DNA from: an uncultured Acetobacteraceae bacterium
GTDB taxonomy: Bacteria > Pseudomonadota > Alphaproteobacteria > Acetobacterales > Acetobacteraceae
Assembly: GCA_937902425.1 (NCBI GenBank)
Contig: CALFNB010000024.1
Location: forward strand, 1-32,594
Direction of reading: 5' to 3'
Length of the DNA stretch: 32,594 bases
This document shows, piece by piece, positions 15,827 to 24,671 of this stretch. The position numbers were made by a program, and so were the translations under genes. Each line of letters opens with the position of its first letter. Positions within the stretch are counted from its first letter, which is position 1. The notes under the pieces were generated by a model. That model was not told the origin of the DNA. It saw only the letters and a list, made by a program, of their open reading frames with translations, and did not search any database.

Positions 15827-16498
15827 ATGACCTCCGATATCGCCATGTATACGGAAAAGGCGGACGCCTATTTCGACTTCGCGAGAACTGATATCGCCCC
15901 ATTGTTGCCTGACCGAATGGACCGGGTGCTGGAGATCGGCTGCGGCGCCGGTGCGACGCTAAAATGGCTTCGGTCCCAGCATTCCGTGCGACACGCGGTC
16001 GGGATTGAGGTAGTGCCGGAGATGGCGAAACGCGCGGCATCCGTCTTCGATGTGGTATTATCCGATAATGTCGAGACAATGGAACTGCCTTCGGGCAGCT
16101 TCGATGTCATCCTCGCGCTCGACGTTCTGGAGCATCTTGTCGATCCATGGTCGGTCGTCAGGCGGTTGCATCGATTATTAAACCCGGATGGCGTAATCAT
16201 CGCTTCGATTCCAAATATTGGCCACTATTCCGTATCCGTTCCGTTGGTCCTACGAGGCCGGTGGAACTATACGCCAGAAGGATTGCTCGACCAGACCCAT
16301 CTGCGATTCTTCACCGGGAAAACCGCTGTTGAATTGCTCACGTGTTCCGGCCTCATCCATGACATGACGGCCATCGTGCGCCGGGGGCCGAAGTTTCGCT
16401 CGGCGAAAGCAAGATGGTACTCGCTGAAGATCCTGACCTGGCTTCTGCCCGGCCATCTGCTCAACTGGCAATTTTTGATCAGGGTCAAAGCAACGTGA
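15827..16498 (+). CDS. Class I SAM-dependent methyltransferase
   Basis: The protein has 223 residues. The SAM-binding motif I is VLEIGCGAGATLKWL (about 34-48), motif II is VGIEVVPEMAKRA, motif IV is FDVILALDVLEHLVDPW and the post-motif is LLNPDGVIIASIPNIGHY. The region WNYTPEGLLDQTHLRFFTG is typical of methyltransferases found with glycosyltransferase genes. It probably methylates a sugar or sugar precursor. A very short frame begins at an ATG about 24 bases upstream and ends in a TGA overlapping this gene's ATG. It may simply be chance. A 141-base gap separates this gene from the GT2 gene before it. Confidence 0.9.
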   Translation: MTSDIAMYTEKADAYFDFARTDIAPLLPDRMDRVLEIGCGAGATLKWLRSQHSVRHAVGIEVVPEMAKRAASVFDVVLSDNVETMELPSGSFDVILALDVLEHLVDPWSVVRRLHRLLNPDGVIIASIPNIGHYSVSVPLVLRGRWNYTPEGLLDQTHLRFFTGKTAVELLTCSGLIHDMTAIVRRGPKFRSAKARWYSLKILTWLLPGHLLNWQFLIRVKAT

Positions 16499-16555
16499 GC
16501 CAGGCGCGACGATCTTTTCCAAATGCCGAATCAGTAATGTAATTGGGATCCGCGA

Positions 16556-17569
16556 ATGGGAAATCACGGCTTTAATTCATCGGTGTTGGAACAGGCGCGG
16601 GGCGCGCGCATTCTGGTCGCCATCACAGTGCACTTCAACCCGACCCGAGTGGGGTTTCTCGCCGAAGTCTTGCGGTCTCTGGCGAATTTCCCAGTGGCAG
16701 CCATGGACGTCGTCCTTATCACTAACACATTCGGCGAAGTGGAGCTTGAGCTCCTTCGCCGCCTTTGCGACGAAATATTCCCTGACAGAAATACCTCAAT
16801 AAGAAGCCATGGTGACCTCGCCCATCCATTCGACCTGACGTGGTGTCACAAGGCGATCATCGCAAAAGAGTTCGCCGGTGAGAACGACGGCAAGTACACG
16901 CACTTTATTTATCTGGAGGATGACATAAGACTGGACTTCGCCAATTTCTGCTATTTTGTTGACTTTCGAGAGAGGTTGAATGGAGCGGGTGTTCTGCCCT
17001 CCTTCCTGCGAGTGGAATACAGCGCGGCATTGAATGGTTTCGTCAGCACGGATATGGTCGCGCCGGTGAATGTCATCGAGCAACCTCACATTGATATTGG
17101 CGAAACTGTACTGGTCAATCCTCCTAATCCGTACACCGCCTGCTTTATTCTCGATACCCGGCTCGCCGGGGAATATGTGCTGACACGCTCGTTCGAAAGG
17201 GGGAAAAGTCGCGCCGTCAGTGATATGGACGTCCGTGAACGGGCAGCCATGGGTTTATGTCATGAGAACGTACCAAAATCGTTCCAAAGTCGCTACGTGG
17301 TTCCCTTCTCAAAGACAGCAGGCATGGCATTGAATTGTGCCTGGATTTCGCATCTACCGAACAATTATGCGAACGACCCGAACATCGGCTTTGGTAAGAT
17401 CCGTATGGATTCACTATTCGTAACGACATCACGCGACCATACCGCGGCGGTTACCGAAGGACCTGGGAGGCGAACCGACGAAGCGGAAGGACAGATCGCG
17501 CGGAGAGGTCGGAACATTGCCAACAAAGTGATTGAAGGCCTGCGGTGGCGGCTTGGCTTCAAACGATGA
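16556..17569 (+). CDS. Putative GT-A-like glycosyltransferase of unrecognised family
   Basis: The protein has 337 residues; GGGATC lies six bases before the ATG. It opens with a strand-turn region (ILVAITVHFNPTRVGFLAEV), followed by DVVLITNTFGEVELELL. The centre carries THFIYLEDDIRLDFANFCYF, where LEDD is in the place of a DXD metal site. A later part includes NPPNPYTACFILDTR and SDMDVRERAAMGLCHENVP. These suggest a nucleotide-sugar-dependent GT-A fold, but I cannot name the family. The C-terminus is basic (KVIEGLRWRLGFKR) and could associate with the membrane surface. It sits between a methyltransferase and the second flippase, all on one strand. GC content is visibly lower than in the flippase genes. 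Confidence 0.7.
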   Translation: MGNHGFNSSVLEQARGARILVAITVHFNPTRVGFLAEVLRSLANFPVAAMDVVLITNTFGEVELELLRRLCDEIFPDRNTSIRSHGDLAHPFDLTWCHKAIIAKEFAGENDGKYTHFIYLEDDIRLDFANFCYFVDFRERLNGAGVLPSFLRVEYSAALNGFVSTDMVAPVNVIEQPHIDIGETVLVNPPNPYTACFILDTRLAGEYVLTRSFERGKSRAVSDMDVRERAAMGLCHENVPKSFQSRYVVPFSKTAGMALNCAWISHLPNNYANDPNIGFGKIRMDSLFVTTSRDHTAAVTEGPGRRTDEAEGQIARRGRNIANKVIEGLRWRLGFKR

Positions 17570-17728
17570 TTCCGGTCGGGGTTTACCTCCTGGTGACGGG
17601 AACGGCGGGATATCTTTCCGGGAATCATCTTGGTCAATTTGACCTACTGGTAACTCTTGGTCGGGCTTATGTCTGGATTGGCCCGCGCATGAACCATCGC
17701 CACCCGGCGGGCAGTGGATGGATATGAC

Positions 17729-19171
17729 ATGACGTTTTCAGTTCGCCGCAGCCTCGCGTGGATGGCCATGTCGCAGGTGGGCCTGTTCATCATGCAATTT
17801 GCCACATCACTGGTGATCGCGCGGCTGCTGACGCCCTACGAGATGGGCGTGTTCGCCATCGCCTTCGCGATCGTGGGCTTGCTGGCCACCCTCCGGGGAT
17901 TGGGCCTGTCAGGCTACGTCGTCCGCGCCACGGAGGTAAATCCGGGTCTGCTCGCCACCCTGTTCACCATCAACGCGGCGCTCGCACTGATCGTGTCGGT
18001 CATCATCGCCGGGCTGAGCTTGCTTGGCGGCGCGCTGCTGGGCGAACCGGGCGTGCGGAGCCTGTTGCTGGTGATGTCGGTCCTCCCGCTGATCAGCATC
18101 TTCGAGTTCCTGCCGGCGGCGGGCATCGAGCGGCGCGGCGAATTCGGCCCGATCGCGCTGGTGAACCTCACCCGTACTTTGATCAGCAACGCGGTCATGC
18201 TTGGCTTCGCGTTCAAGGGCTTCAGCTACATGAGTCTGGCCTATGGCCAGCTCGCCGGCGCCTGCGTCGCGGTCGCCGGGGTGAACGTCGTTGGCTGGCG
18301 TCACGCCAGCGTGCACCTCGGTATCGCCGGATGGCGCGACATCATGCGGTACGGGCTGCACATGCTGGCGATTTCTGGCGTTAACATGGTGGCATACCGG
18401 ATGGCCGAACTGGTGATGGGCAGGATGCTCGGCCTGAGCGCGCTCGGGCTGTATTCCCGCGCGTCAGGCCTGAACAGCCTGCTGTGGGACAATATCTACT
18501 TTCTCATCGTGCGGGTCGTGTTCGTCGATTTCGCCGAACAGCGCCGGCGCGGAGGATCCTTGCGGTACAGCTACCTGCGCATTCTGCAGATGATGACCGC
18601 GCTGCTGTGGCCCGCGTTCGCCGGCCTCGCCGTTATCTCTGGCCCGCTGGTGGTGACCCTGTACGGCGAGCAATGGGTGGCTGCCGCGGTTCCGTTCAGC
18701 CTGCTGTGCCTGTCCTCCATCGTCGCGGTTTCGATCGCCATGATATGGGAAGTGTTCGTCGTCTGCCAGGAGACCGGGCGGCAAGCACGCTTCGAGTTCG
18801 TACGCGCTATTGTCGGGCTGGTGCTGTTCACCGCCGGATGCTTTATCAGCCTTTCCGGTGCCGCCGCCGCGAGGATCTGGGAAGTGCTGTTCGCCGTCGC
18901 CCTCAATCGTCCTCACCTGAAACGGATGACGGATACGCGCACCCGAGACTCCGCCCCAATCTATCTGCGCAGCGGCATATTGACCGTTGTCGCGGTCACA
19001 CCCGCCTCGGTGGTCATGACAATCTACGACTGGTCCCCACATGCGCCGGTGCCAGCGGTCCTTGCCGCAGTGTCAATAGGCGTGGCGGCTTGGGCGGCCG
19101 GGCTGTGGGCGTTACGGCACCCGCTACTTGATGAGGGCCGACTGGTGCTGGCCCGCCTTCTTACGGGGTAA
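17729..19171 (+). CDS. MOP-family polysaccharide flippase, copy 2
   Basis: The protein has 480 residues from ATG at 17729, chosen because GGATGGA lies at a workable distance; ATG at 17714 would add five residues. Hydrophobic segments occur throughout. The N-terminus (RRSLAWMAMSQVGLFIMQF), ARLLTPYEMGVFAIAFAIVG and GLSALGLYSRASGLNSLLWD are characteristic of the MOP/PST flippase group. It differs clearly from copy 1 at 13197, so it is not a recent duplicate. Having two flippases in one locus suggests two lipid-linked products or two merged gene clusters. Its 3' end faces the minus-strand methyltransferase gene eleven bases away. Confidence 0.9.
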   Translation: MTFSVRRSLAWMAMSQVGLFIMQFATSLVIARLLTPYEMGVFAIAFAIVGLLATLRGLGLSGYVVRATEVNPGLLATLFTINAALALIVSVIIAGLSLLGGALLGEPGVRSLLLVMSVLPLISIFEFLPAAGIERRGEFGPIALVNLTRTLISNAVMLGFAFKGFSYMSLAYGQLAGACVAVAGVNVVGWRHASVHLGIAGWRDIMRYGLHMLAISGVNMVAYRMAELVMGRMLGLSALGLYSRASGLNSLLWDNIYFLIVRVVFVDFAEQRRRGGSLRYSYLRILQMMTALLWPAFAGLAVISGPLVVTLYGEQWVAAAVPFSLLCLSSIVAVSIAMIWEVFVVCQETGRQARFEFVRAIVGLVLFTAGCFISLSGAAAARIWEVLFAVALNRPHLKRMTDTRTRDSAPIYLRSGILTVVAVTPASVVMTIYDWSPHAPVPAVLAAVSIGVAAWAAGLWALRHPLLDEGRLVLARLLTG

Positions 19172-19182
19172 CTCGAGTCCTT

Positions 19183-20064
19183 TCAAGCGGATCGCTGCCA
19201 ATAAGATCCGCTACCATCGATATCTATCAGGGCATCCTTGATCCCTCGTGCCGACCGGAAATCACCAACAGCCTGCGCGCACGGTGGCAAAGAAAAATCA
19301 TCAATGATCACGAACCCACCTGGCGATAATTTATCGTATAGAGCTTCCAACGCCTGTATAGTAGACTCATACATATCGCCATCGAGTCTGAGGACTGCTA
19401 ATCGATCGATCGGTGCTATCGGAAGGGTATCTTTAAACCACCCTTTGAGAAACCGAACACGGTCATCCAGCAACCCGTAACGTCGGAAGTTGCTCTGAAC
19501 CTCCTCCAGTGGAATTGCGAGAATATCGAAGGTATGCCATTGATCACCCTCGTCTGCCTTGTACTTATTCGGGGATGGAGACGGCAGACCCTCGAACGAG
19601 TCCGCGACCCATACCGAACGAGTTTCATCCCCATATGCCTTCAGTATCGCCCGCATGAAGATGCAGGCACCGCCGCGCCAAACTCCAGTTTCAATTAGAT
19701 CTCCCGGTACACTATGACGAAGAACGCTCTCGACACAGGTTTGTAAGTTATTGAGCCGTTTATGACCAATCATCGTATGCGCCCGTGCCGGCCAGAATGT
19801 TCCGTTCGCGATCGCGAGCACTCTCTCTTCGTGCGTGAACGAGTCATTCGACTCGGCCATCGTGATCCGGTACCGAGCCAGCAATCCACTTATCATCCAA
19901 AGAAATTGCCGCTTGATCCACGGCGTTCCGACTTTGATTTGATACGGAACGAGATGCGCCAGCGGATGATCGATGAATATGCTGTCCGATAGAACACGTT
20001 TCATCAAATCGAGATACAACATCTCGGGGCTGATTTCGCCTAAACTTAGAACAGTCAGCGGCAT
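19183..20064 (-). CDS. TylF/MycF-type sugar O-methyltransferase
   Basis: The protein has 293 residues. It carries the family features: the SAM-binding region VPGDLIETGVWRGGACIFMR, WVADSFEGLPSP, the metal-associated RLDGDMYESTIQAL and GGFVIIDDFSLPPCAQAV. The N-terminal MLYLDLMKRVLSDSIF stretch is also usual. TylF and MycF methylate hydroxyls on deoxysugars of macrolides, and relatives occur in O-antigen clusters, so methylation of a polysaccharide sugar is likely. An ATG at residue 15 is an alternative start. The gene is divergent from the next methyltransferase across 557 bases and has lower GC than the left half of the locus. Confidence 0.9.
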   Translation of the reverse strand: MPLTVLSLGEISPEMLYLDLMKRVLSDSIFIDHPLAHLVPYQIKVGTPWIKRQFLWMISGLLARYRITMAESNDSFTHEERVLAIANGTFWPARAHTMIGHKRLNNLQTCVESVLRHSVPGDLIETGVWRGGACIFMRAILKAYGDETRSVWVADSFEGLPSPSPNKYKADEGDQWHTFDILAIPLEEVQSNFRRYGLLDDRVRFLKGWFKDTLPIAPIDRLAVLRLDGDMYESTIQALEALYDKLSPGGFVIIDDFSLPPCAQAVGDFRSARGIKDALIDIDGSGSYWQRSA

Positions 20065-20621
20065 TTTCTTGTGCCGCGATAAATGTAGGATTTACGGTGT
20101 TGAGTTTTAACGTCCGTCTCGGTGAGAGTTCCTGCGCACTGGGATTGCTTCGTGCCCCAATTGCCGCATGCTGCTTCAGACCCCCCGCCCACGACACTTC
20201 TGCTATTACTATACCGCGCTCCCTTCGTAGCCGACTCAGCCTCATCGGCAGGTGCGGTAAATAGGAATGAAACCCCTGTTAATAGGTCTGATGGCCTAAA
20301 ATTGAAGACGCGATCTCTCATTTAATACTCCCGTTCCGAGGTGAATTGGTCTACATTGGCATGGTTGGAGGCATTTCACCACATGGGACGTTGGCACACA
20401 ACTCGAGCACACCTTCGATTTCGCATTACGCACCTTGCGAGATTTACAGCGGGCACGCGCCTGTAGGTGCGAGCTGAGCACAAAACAGCCTTCCCTGGGT
20501 CACTTGTCACCCTGACGAGGCATCTACAATCATGTGGGCAAAACAATTTGCACGCCGAAGCGAATTCGCAAACCACCGCCTCATAAGAATCCAAAGCCAT
20601 GCGACCATGAAGAGGTGAACC
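20065..20621. promoter_or_regulatory. 557-base divergent gap in the A/T-richer segment
   Basis: This is the longest gene-free stretch in the window, between two divergent methyltransferase genes. It should contain both promoters. I see no protein family in any frame. The longest candidates are short, lack ribosome sites or have shadow-like composition. A plus-strand frame of about 38 codons from 20360 has GAGGTG far upstream, but too far for translation. The ribosome site for the right-hand gene is AGAGGTGA just before 20622. No tRNA, insertion-sequence ends or direct repeats were recognised. It could be a relic of the event that brought in the flanking genes. Confidence 0.5.
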
Positions 20622-21449
20622 ATGAATCCTGTAGTTTCTCGCATCATTGGCTGGCACAAGAAGACAGAAAAACAGCAAGCATTGGTAAAATATCGCGTTA
20701 ACAGCCTTATCGCGTCGCTCATATCGTTATGGCCGGGGCGGCTCTGGAGTCTATTATCGTATTTCAAATCCGATAAGCACCTCACCGGTCAGCACCAATA
20801 TGGCTTCACGTATGATGAATTATTCCGACCATTTAAGTATCGGCGCCTCAAGCTGCTCGAGATTGGAATCGGCGGTTTCGGTGTTTTTGTGGGAGGCAAT
20901 TCACTTCTCGCGTGGAAAGCATTCTTCCCTTTTGGAAGCATTATCGGCTGCGACATCAATCCAAACTCTGAACTGACCCATGTGCGTACAAAAATCTACC
21001 AGATTGACCAGTCCTCTGGCGATCAATTAACCGCTTTGCAGCGAGATGAGGGGCCGTTTGACATAATTATCGACGATGGCTCGCATTTAAGCGCGCATCA
21101 AATATTCACGTTCGAGCATATGCTGGACACTGTGAAGGATGGTGGATTTTATATCGTCGAAGATGTACAAACATCATATTGGCCAATGGAACTCTTCGAG
21201 ACTCAATGGGACGGCGCCCACGTGGATGACCCAAATTTCTCCCGTACATGCGTCGGTTATTTTACCGATCTGGCAAAATATCTGAATCACGCTGAATTTG
21301 CAAAATTGGATAATCTTTCACCAAAATTCTTGTTTCTAGCCAAGAAAATTCGACGCATTACGTTTGAACATAATATGATCATCATTTTGAAATGTCCGAA
21401 TGTTGAACCGTCGAACTCTGTCAGGCGCCGCATCGTCAAGGAACCCTAA
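20622..21449 (+). CDS. Class I SAM-dependent methyltransferase, probable sugar O-methyltransferase
   Basis: The protein has 275 residues; AGAGGTGA lies five bases before the ATG. The SAM motif is LKLLEIGIGGFGVFVGGNSL, followed by FGSIIGCDINPN, FDIIIDDGSHLSAHQI and GGFYIVEDVQTSYW. This layout is that of sugar O-methyltransferases from glycosylated natural products and polysaccharide clusters (the family that includes rhamnosyl O-methyltransferases of tetracenomycin and elloramycin type). Codon usage is strongly A/T-rich compared with neighbours: 21301-21360 is 32% GC against about 70% at 24721-24780. This points to horizontal acquisition. Its 3' end meets a 20-bp palindrome and then the convergent GT2 gene. 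Confidence 0.88.
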   Translation: MNPVVSRIIGWHKKTEKQQALVKYRVNSLIASLISLWPGRLWSLLSYFKSDKHLTGQHQYGFTYDELFRPFKYRRLKLLEIGIGGFGVFVGGNSLLAWKAFFPFGSIIGCDINPNSELTHVRTKIYQIDQSSGDQLTALQRDEGPFDIIIDDGSHLSAHQIFTFEHMLDTVKDGGFYIVEDVQTSYWPMELFETQWDGAHVDDPNFSRTCVGYFTDLAKYLNHAEFAKLDNLSPKFLFLAKKIRRITFEHNMIIILKCPNVEPSNSVRRRIVKEP

Positions 21450-21481
21450 CAGCCAGATCAACGGCGGCACATCGTTCGCAT

Positions 21482-21501
21482 GACCGCCGGATCCGGCGGT
21501 C
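21482..21501. terminator. 20-bp perfect palindrome between convergent genes
   Basis: GACCGCCGGATCCGGCGGTC is a perfect 20-base palindrome, 30 bases after the methyltransferase stop and 80 bases before the stop of the convergent GT2 gene. In RNA either strand could form a GC-rich hairpin, with a small unpaired loop at the centre. No long T-tract follows. A bidirectional terminator is the simplest reading; a protein-binding site is possible because it contains a BamHI-type centre and full dyad symmetry. Confidence 0.6.
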
Positions 21502-21580
21502 CTTCAGTTGGCCAGGATGGAATCCCCATCGTCCGACAAAAGGTGCCTCCGGATAGCCACTGGAAACGGCTTTCAACGGC

Positions 21581-22564
21581 TCACGATATCGCATCGATCA
21601 TTCGAATCCATAGCCGCGGATTCCGTCCAACCAACTCGCGGAACGGGAACGGGATGCGCCGATTGGGATCATACACGCCACCCATGCCTCGCAGACCATC
21701 CCAGAGCCCCGCCAGCACCGCGTTTAACACCACCGGGTTATCAGGCATTTGGTCGAGCAACACCAACCGCTGTCGCACGATCCAGATGAGAAACCTTAAG
21801 AATTGCAAGCGCGAACAAAATTTTCGCCACATCAGGATTTCGTTTCGAGACATGTAGTAGTAATAATGTGGCTTTAATTCCTCTACCGAGTCGGTCGCGG
21901 GCTTTCCTCGATGAAAGATCGAGGCTTCAAACACCACCATGTTACGAAATCCAGCAAGCGCACTTCGGATTGAATAATCGTAGTCCTCCCAGTAAGCAAA
22001 CAGGTGATCATCCAATTCGCCGATTTTCTCATACGCCGCGCGCCGCACCAGCATCGCCGTGCCAACGAGGCCGATCCGGTCCGGATATTGCGTGTGCCAT
22101 TCTTGCGCCCGCACGACATCATTCGTGGGCGTATAATCCGGGACCGCGAGGTCAAAGAGGCCGCAGGCGGATTGAACAACGTCGTGGTCGTATTCCTCAA
22201 GGATCAGCGGACTAGCGAGACCGATCCCGAAATCAGCCTCACATATATCAATCATTCTGGTGAGCGCATTCGGCTCCGCCACTGCGTCGTTATTAAACAG
22301 CCAAACATAGTCCGCACCGCGATCGAACGCGAGACGCATGGCTCGGTTATTGCCACCCGAATAACCACGATTCTCGGGGTCTTCGATCAGGCAGGCACGG
22401 TCGCCCAGGCCTCTGAGCACCTCGATTGAACCATCGGTTGAACCGTTGTCGACGATCAATATTCGTCGGTTAGTGTAAAGTTGTCGCTCCAATGATGCAA
22501 CGCAGCGCATTGTGTCCGTGTGACCGTTCCAGTTCAGTACAATGATATACACCAAAGGCTGCAT
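21581..22564 (-). CDS. GT2 family glycosyltransferase, rhamnosyltransferase-like
   Basis: The protein has 327 residues. The N-terminal GT-A motifs are VYIIVLNWNGHTDTMRCVAS (5-24), ILIVDNGSTDGSIEVLRGLG, ENRGYSGGNNRAMRLAFD and the metal site LFNNDAVAEPNALTRM. Downstream come GLVGTAMLVRRAAYEKIGE and DDHLFAYWEDYDYSIRSALA, where the ED pair supplies the catalytic base. The NWNG and GYSGGNN signatures are those of the WbbL/rhamnosyltransferase-like GT2 branch. The real donor is unknown. The start ATG has no good ribosome site close by. A small gene with a strong site ends 18 bases upstream on the same strand, so translational coupling is possible. Confidence 0.9.
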   Translation of the reverse strand: MQPLVYIIVLNWNGHTDTMRCVASLERQLYTNRRILIVDNGSTDGSIEVLRGLGDRACLIEDPENRGYSGGNNRAMRLAFDRGADYVWLFNNDAVAEPNALTRMIDICEADFGIGLASPLILEEYDHDVVQSACGLFDLAVPDYTPTNDVVRAQEWHTQYPDRIGLVGTAMLVRRAAYEKIGELDDHLFAYWEDYDYSIRSALAGFRNMVVFEASIFHRGKPATDSVEELKPHYYYYMSRNEILMWRKFCSRLQFLRFLIWIVRQRLVLLDQMPDNPVVLNAVLAGLWDGLRGMGGVYDPNRRIPFPFRELVGRNPRLWIRMIDAIS

Positions 22565-22582
22565 GATGGCGTCGTTCCAGAT

Positions 22583-22726
22583 TTAGCTACCCTCCTCGCA
22601 TGCCCGGTGAGACCATCGTAATTCCTCGGTGGGAAATTGCTCATCCCGCGGTTGAGTCATCGCCATGTACTGCTCCCAATTCCTGTTCCACACCTGTCCG
22701 GCGGTGCCCACGCGGCGTACTGGCAT
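22583..22726 (-). CDS. Small 47-residue protein of unknown function
   Basis: An ATG at 22724-22726 on the minus strand is preceded by AGGAGG at eight bases, one of the strongest ribosome sites in the window. The frame runs 47 codons to a TAA ending at 22583. The product begins MPVRRVGTAGQVWNRN and continues through NWEQYMAMTQPRDEQFPTEE, with three Trp and one Cys. No membrane segment or known motif is seen. It lies between the UDP-glucuronate decarboxylase and GT2 genes on the same strand. It may be a real small protein, a leader that couples translation to the GT2 gene, or the remnant of a longer gene. Evidence is only the ribosome site and position. Confidence 0.45.
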   Translation of the reverse strand: MPVRRVGTAGQVWNRNWEQYMAMTQPRDEQFPTEELRWSHRACEEGS

Positions 22727-22768
22727 GTGCGTTGCCTCCTGGCTTCATATAGTTGTCAAATTCGCTTT

Positions 22769-23740
22769 TCAATGGTCGACGAGTTGACCGGCCCCCTCCA
22801 GCATTCCCCGGAAAAACTCCACCGTCCGCCCCAACCCTGTCTCCAGGTCAACCTTCGGTCCCCACCCCAACACCTTACTGGCCAGCGTAATGTCCGGACA
22901 CCGCTGCGTCGGATCGTCCATTGGCAACGGCTTGTGCACGATCCGCGACCGCGACCCGGTCAGACCGATCACGCGCTCCGCCAGTTCCCGCACCGGGATT
23001 TCATGCGGATTGCCGATGTTGATTGGCCCGGTCACCTCCGGTCCGGTCGCCATCATGCGGACGAACCCCTCGATCAGATCGTCGACGTAACAGAACGCCC
23101 GCGTCTGACTGCCATCGCCGTACAGCGTGATATCCTCACCCCGCAACGCCTGCACAATGAAGTTCGACACCACGCGCCCATCGTTCGGATGCATCCGCGG
23201 GCCATACGTATTGAAGATCCGCACCACCTTGATGGCGACCTTATGCTGCCGGTAGTAGTCGAAAAACAGCGTCTCCGCGCAGCGCTTGCCCTCATCGTAA
23301 CAGGCGCGCGGGCCGAGCGGATTGACGTTGCCGCGGTAGTCCTCGGTCTGCGGATGAATGGTCGGGTCGCCATAAACCTCACTGGTCGACGCCTGCAGGA
23401 TCTTGGCGCCGACCCGTTTCGCGAGGCCGAGCATGTTGATGGCGCCGATCACACTGGTCTTGGTCGTCTGCACCGGGTCGAACTGGTAGTGCACCGGCGA
23501 CGCTGGGCAAGCCAGATTGAAAATCTCGTCGACCTCGACATACAGCGGAAACGTCACATCGTGCCGCATCACCTCGAAATGCGGATTGTCGAGCAGACGA
23601 ACGATATTGTCCTTCCGGCCGGTGAAATAATTATCGACGCACAGCACATCGTGGCGATCGCGCAGCAAACGCTCACACAGGTGGGAGCCGAGGAAGCCGG
23701 CCCCTCCGGTCACCAGAATGCGCTTTCGTGTCAGGTCCAT
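22769..23740 (-). CDS. uxs: UDP-glucuronate decarboxylase (UDP-xylose synthase), SDR family
   Basis: The protein has 323 residues from ATG at 23738-23740; a TTG five codons upstream is in frame but less likely because GGGA lies about nine bases before the ATG. It has the NAD-binding GGAGFLG (12-18), [12 protein letters not shown], the substrate-recognition [27 protein letters not shown], and the catalytic YDEGK (Tyr148, Lys152). Later come [20 protein letters not shown] and [17 protein letters not shown]. These are hallmarks of UXS, which converts UDP-glucuronate to UDP-xylose in the cytosol. A UDP-apiose-forming relative is less likely. It supplies a pentose donor and supports a pentose-containing polymer. 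Confidence 0.93.
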   Translation of the reverse strand: MDLTRKRILVTGGAGFLGSHLCERLLRDRHDVLCVDNYFTGRKDNIVRLLDNPHFEVMRHDVTFPLYVEVDEIFNLACPASPVHYQFDPVQTTKTSVIGAINMLGLAKRVGAKILQASTSEVYGDPTIHPQTEDYRGNVNPLGPRACYDEGKRCAETLFFDYYRQHKVAIKVVRIFNTYGPRMHPNDGRVVSNFIVQALRGEDITLYGDGSQTRAFCYVDDLIEGFVRMMATGPEVTGPINIGNPHEIPVRELAERVIGLTGSRSRIVHKPLPMDDPTQRCPDITLASKVLGWGPKVDLETGLGRTVEFFRGMLEGAGQLVDH

Positions 23741-23853
23741 CAGTGGAATTCCCAAATCTCAGGAGGCAGCCAGGCGATGCCCGTATTTCGCTGAATTCCG
23801 GCGAAAGGTCACGTACAATTGACGTGCCTCGCGGGTTCGGAACGGCGGCGGCG

Positions 23854-24579
23854 TCACCGCCGGAAGTTTCGCGGGCGCAACCCGGCATGGAACCACGTGA
23901 TCAACGAACAGATATCGAATACCGGCAGGCCCGTCGCCTCCCGCAGCGCATGAGCGTACGGCGGCATATTGGTGCATTCCAGCACGATCGCTCCGATATC
24001 GGCGTGGCGCGCGAGCAACGCCCGGCCGGCGTCCAGGATGTCCCGCTCGGCGAGGTCGACGTCCAGGTCGTCCTTCTCCGCCTTGATGAGCACCCGGAAG
24101 AATTCGCGTCCGGTTTCGGTGCCGGCGATCGGGGTATCGAGCGGCACGCCCGCCGCCTCCAAATGGCGCGGGGTCAGCGAGGCGGCTGACACGGTGATCA
24201 CCCCGACGCGCTTGCCGGGCGGCAGGGTCGCCTGAACCCAGGGGACCTGGATCAACGCGCTGGTGGCGACCGGCACCTGGACATGGGCCGCGAGTTCCCG
24301 CTGAAACAGCGCCAGGAAGCCGCAATTGGTGGTGATTGCCTCGGCACCCAGATCCACGAGGTCGGCGGCGGCGGCGAGGAAATCCGGCAGCAGCCCCTCC
24401 GCGCCGCGCAGGACGACGCGTTCGGGGGTGGCACCGCGCACCACGCGATACAGCACGGGAAACGGCCAGGTGAGGGCGTTGCCCATGTCGCCTTGGATGC
24501 GGGGGAAGCGGGCCTCCAGCATCAGAATGCCCAGGGGGGCGCCGTAGATGGATTTGCCACCTGTCGCGATGCTCGTCAT
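23854..24579 (-). CDS. Asp/Glu racemase superfamily protein
   Basis: The protein has 241 residues. The two catalytic cysteines of the cofactor-independent racemase fold are visible: TTNCGF (Cys86) and LECTNMPPYAH (Cys202). Other features are GILMLEARFPRIQGDMGN near the N-terminus, VPVATSALIQVPWV, RVGVITVSAASLTPRHL and a final VFDICSLITWFHAG. Members include aspartate, glutamate and hydantoin racemases, maleate isomerases and arylmalonate decarboxylases. The sequence does not settle which. It is divergent from the RraA-like gene with a 92-base promoter region, so a joint catabolic role is plausible. Confidence 0.88.
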   Translation of the reverse strand: MTSIATGGKSIYGAPLGILMLEARFPRIQGDMGNALTWPFPVLYRVVRGATPERVVLRGAEGLLPDFLAAAADLVDLGAEAITTNCGFLALFQRELAAHVQVPVATSALIQVPWVQATLPPGKRVGVITVSAASLTPRHLEAAGVPLDTPIAGTETGREFFRVLIKAEKDDLDVDLAERDILDAGRALLARHADIGAIVLECTNMPPYAHALREATGLPVFDICSLITWFHAGLRPRNFRR

Positions 24580-24671
24580 GCGGCTATCTTGCCTGAAACC
24601 ACGCGCGCGGGCGAGACTGCCGTGAGACCCCAGCGCACCCGGTGGTGCACACTGACCGAGGAGACGACACC

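Noticed and set aside
20360-20476. Short plus-strand frame of about 38 codons in the 557-base gap
   Set aside because: The purine-rich site is too far from the ATG, and the peptide has no recognisable feature.
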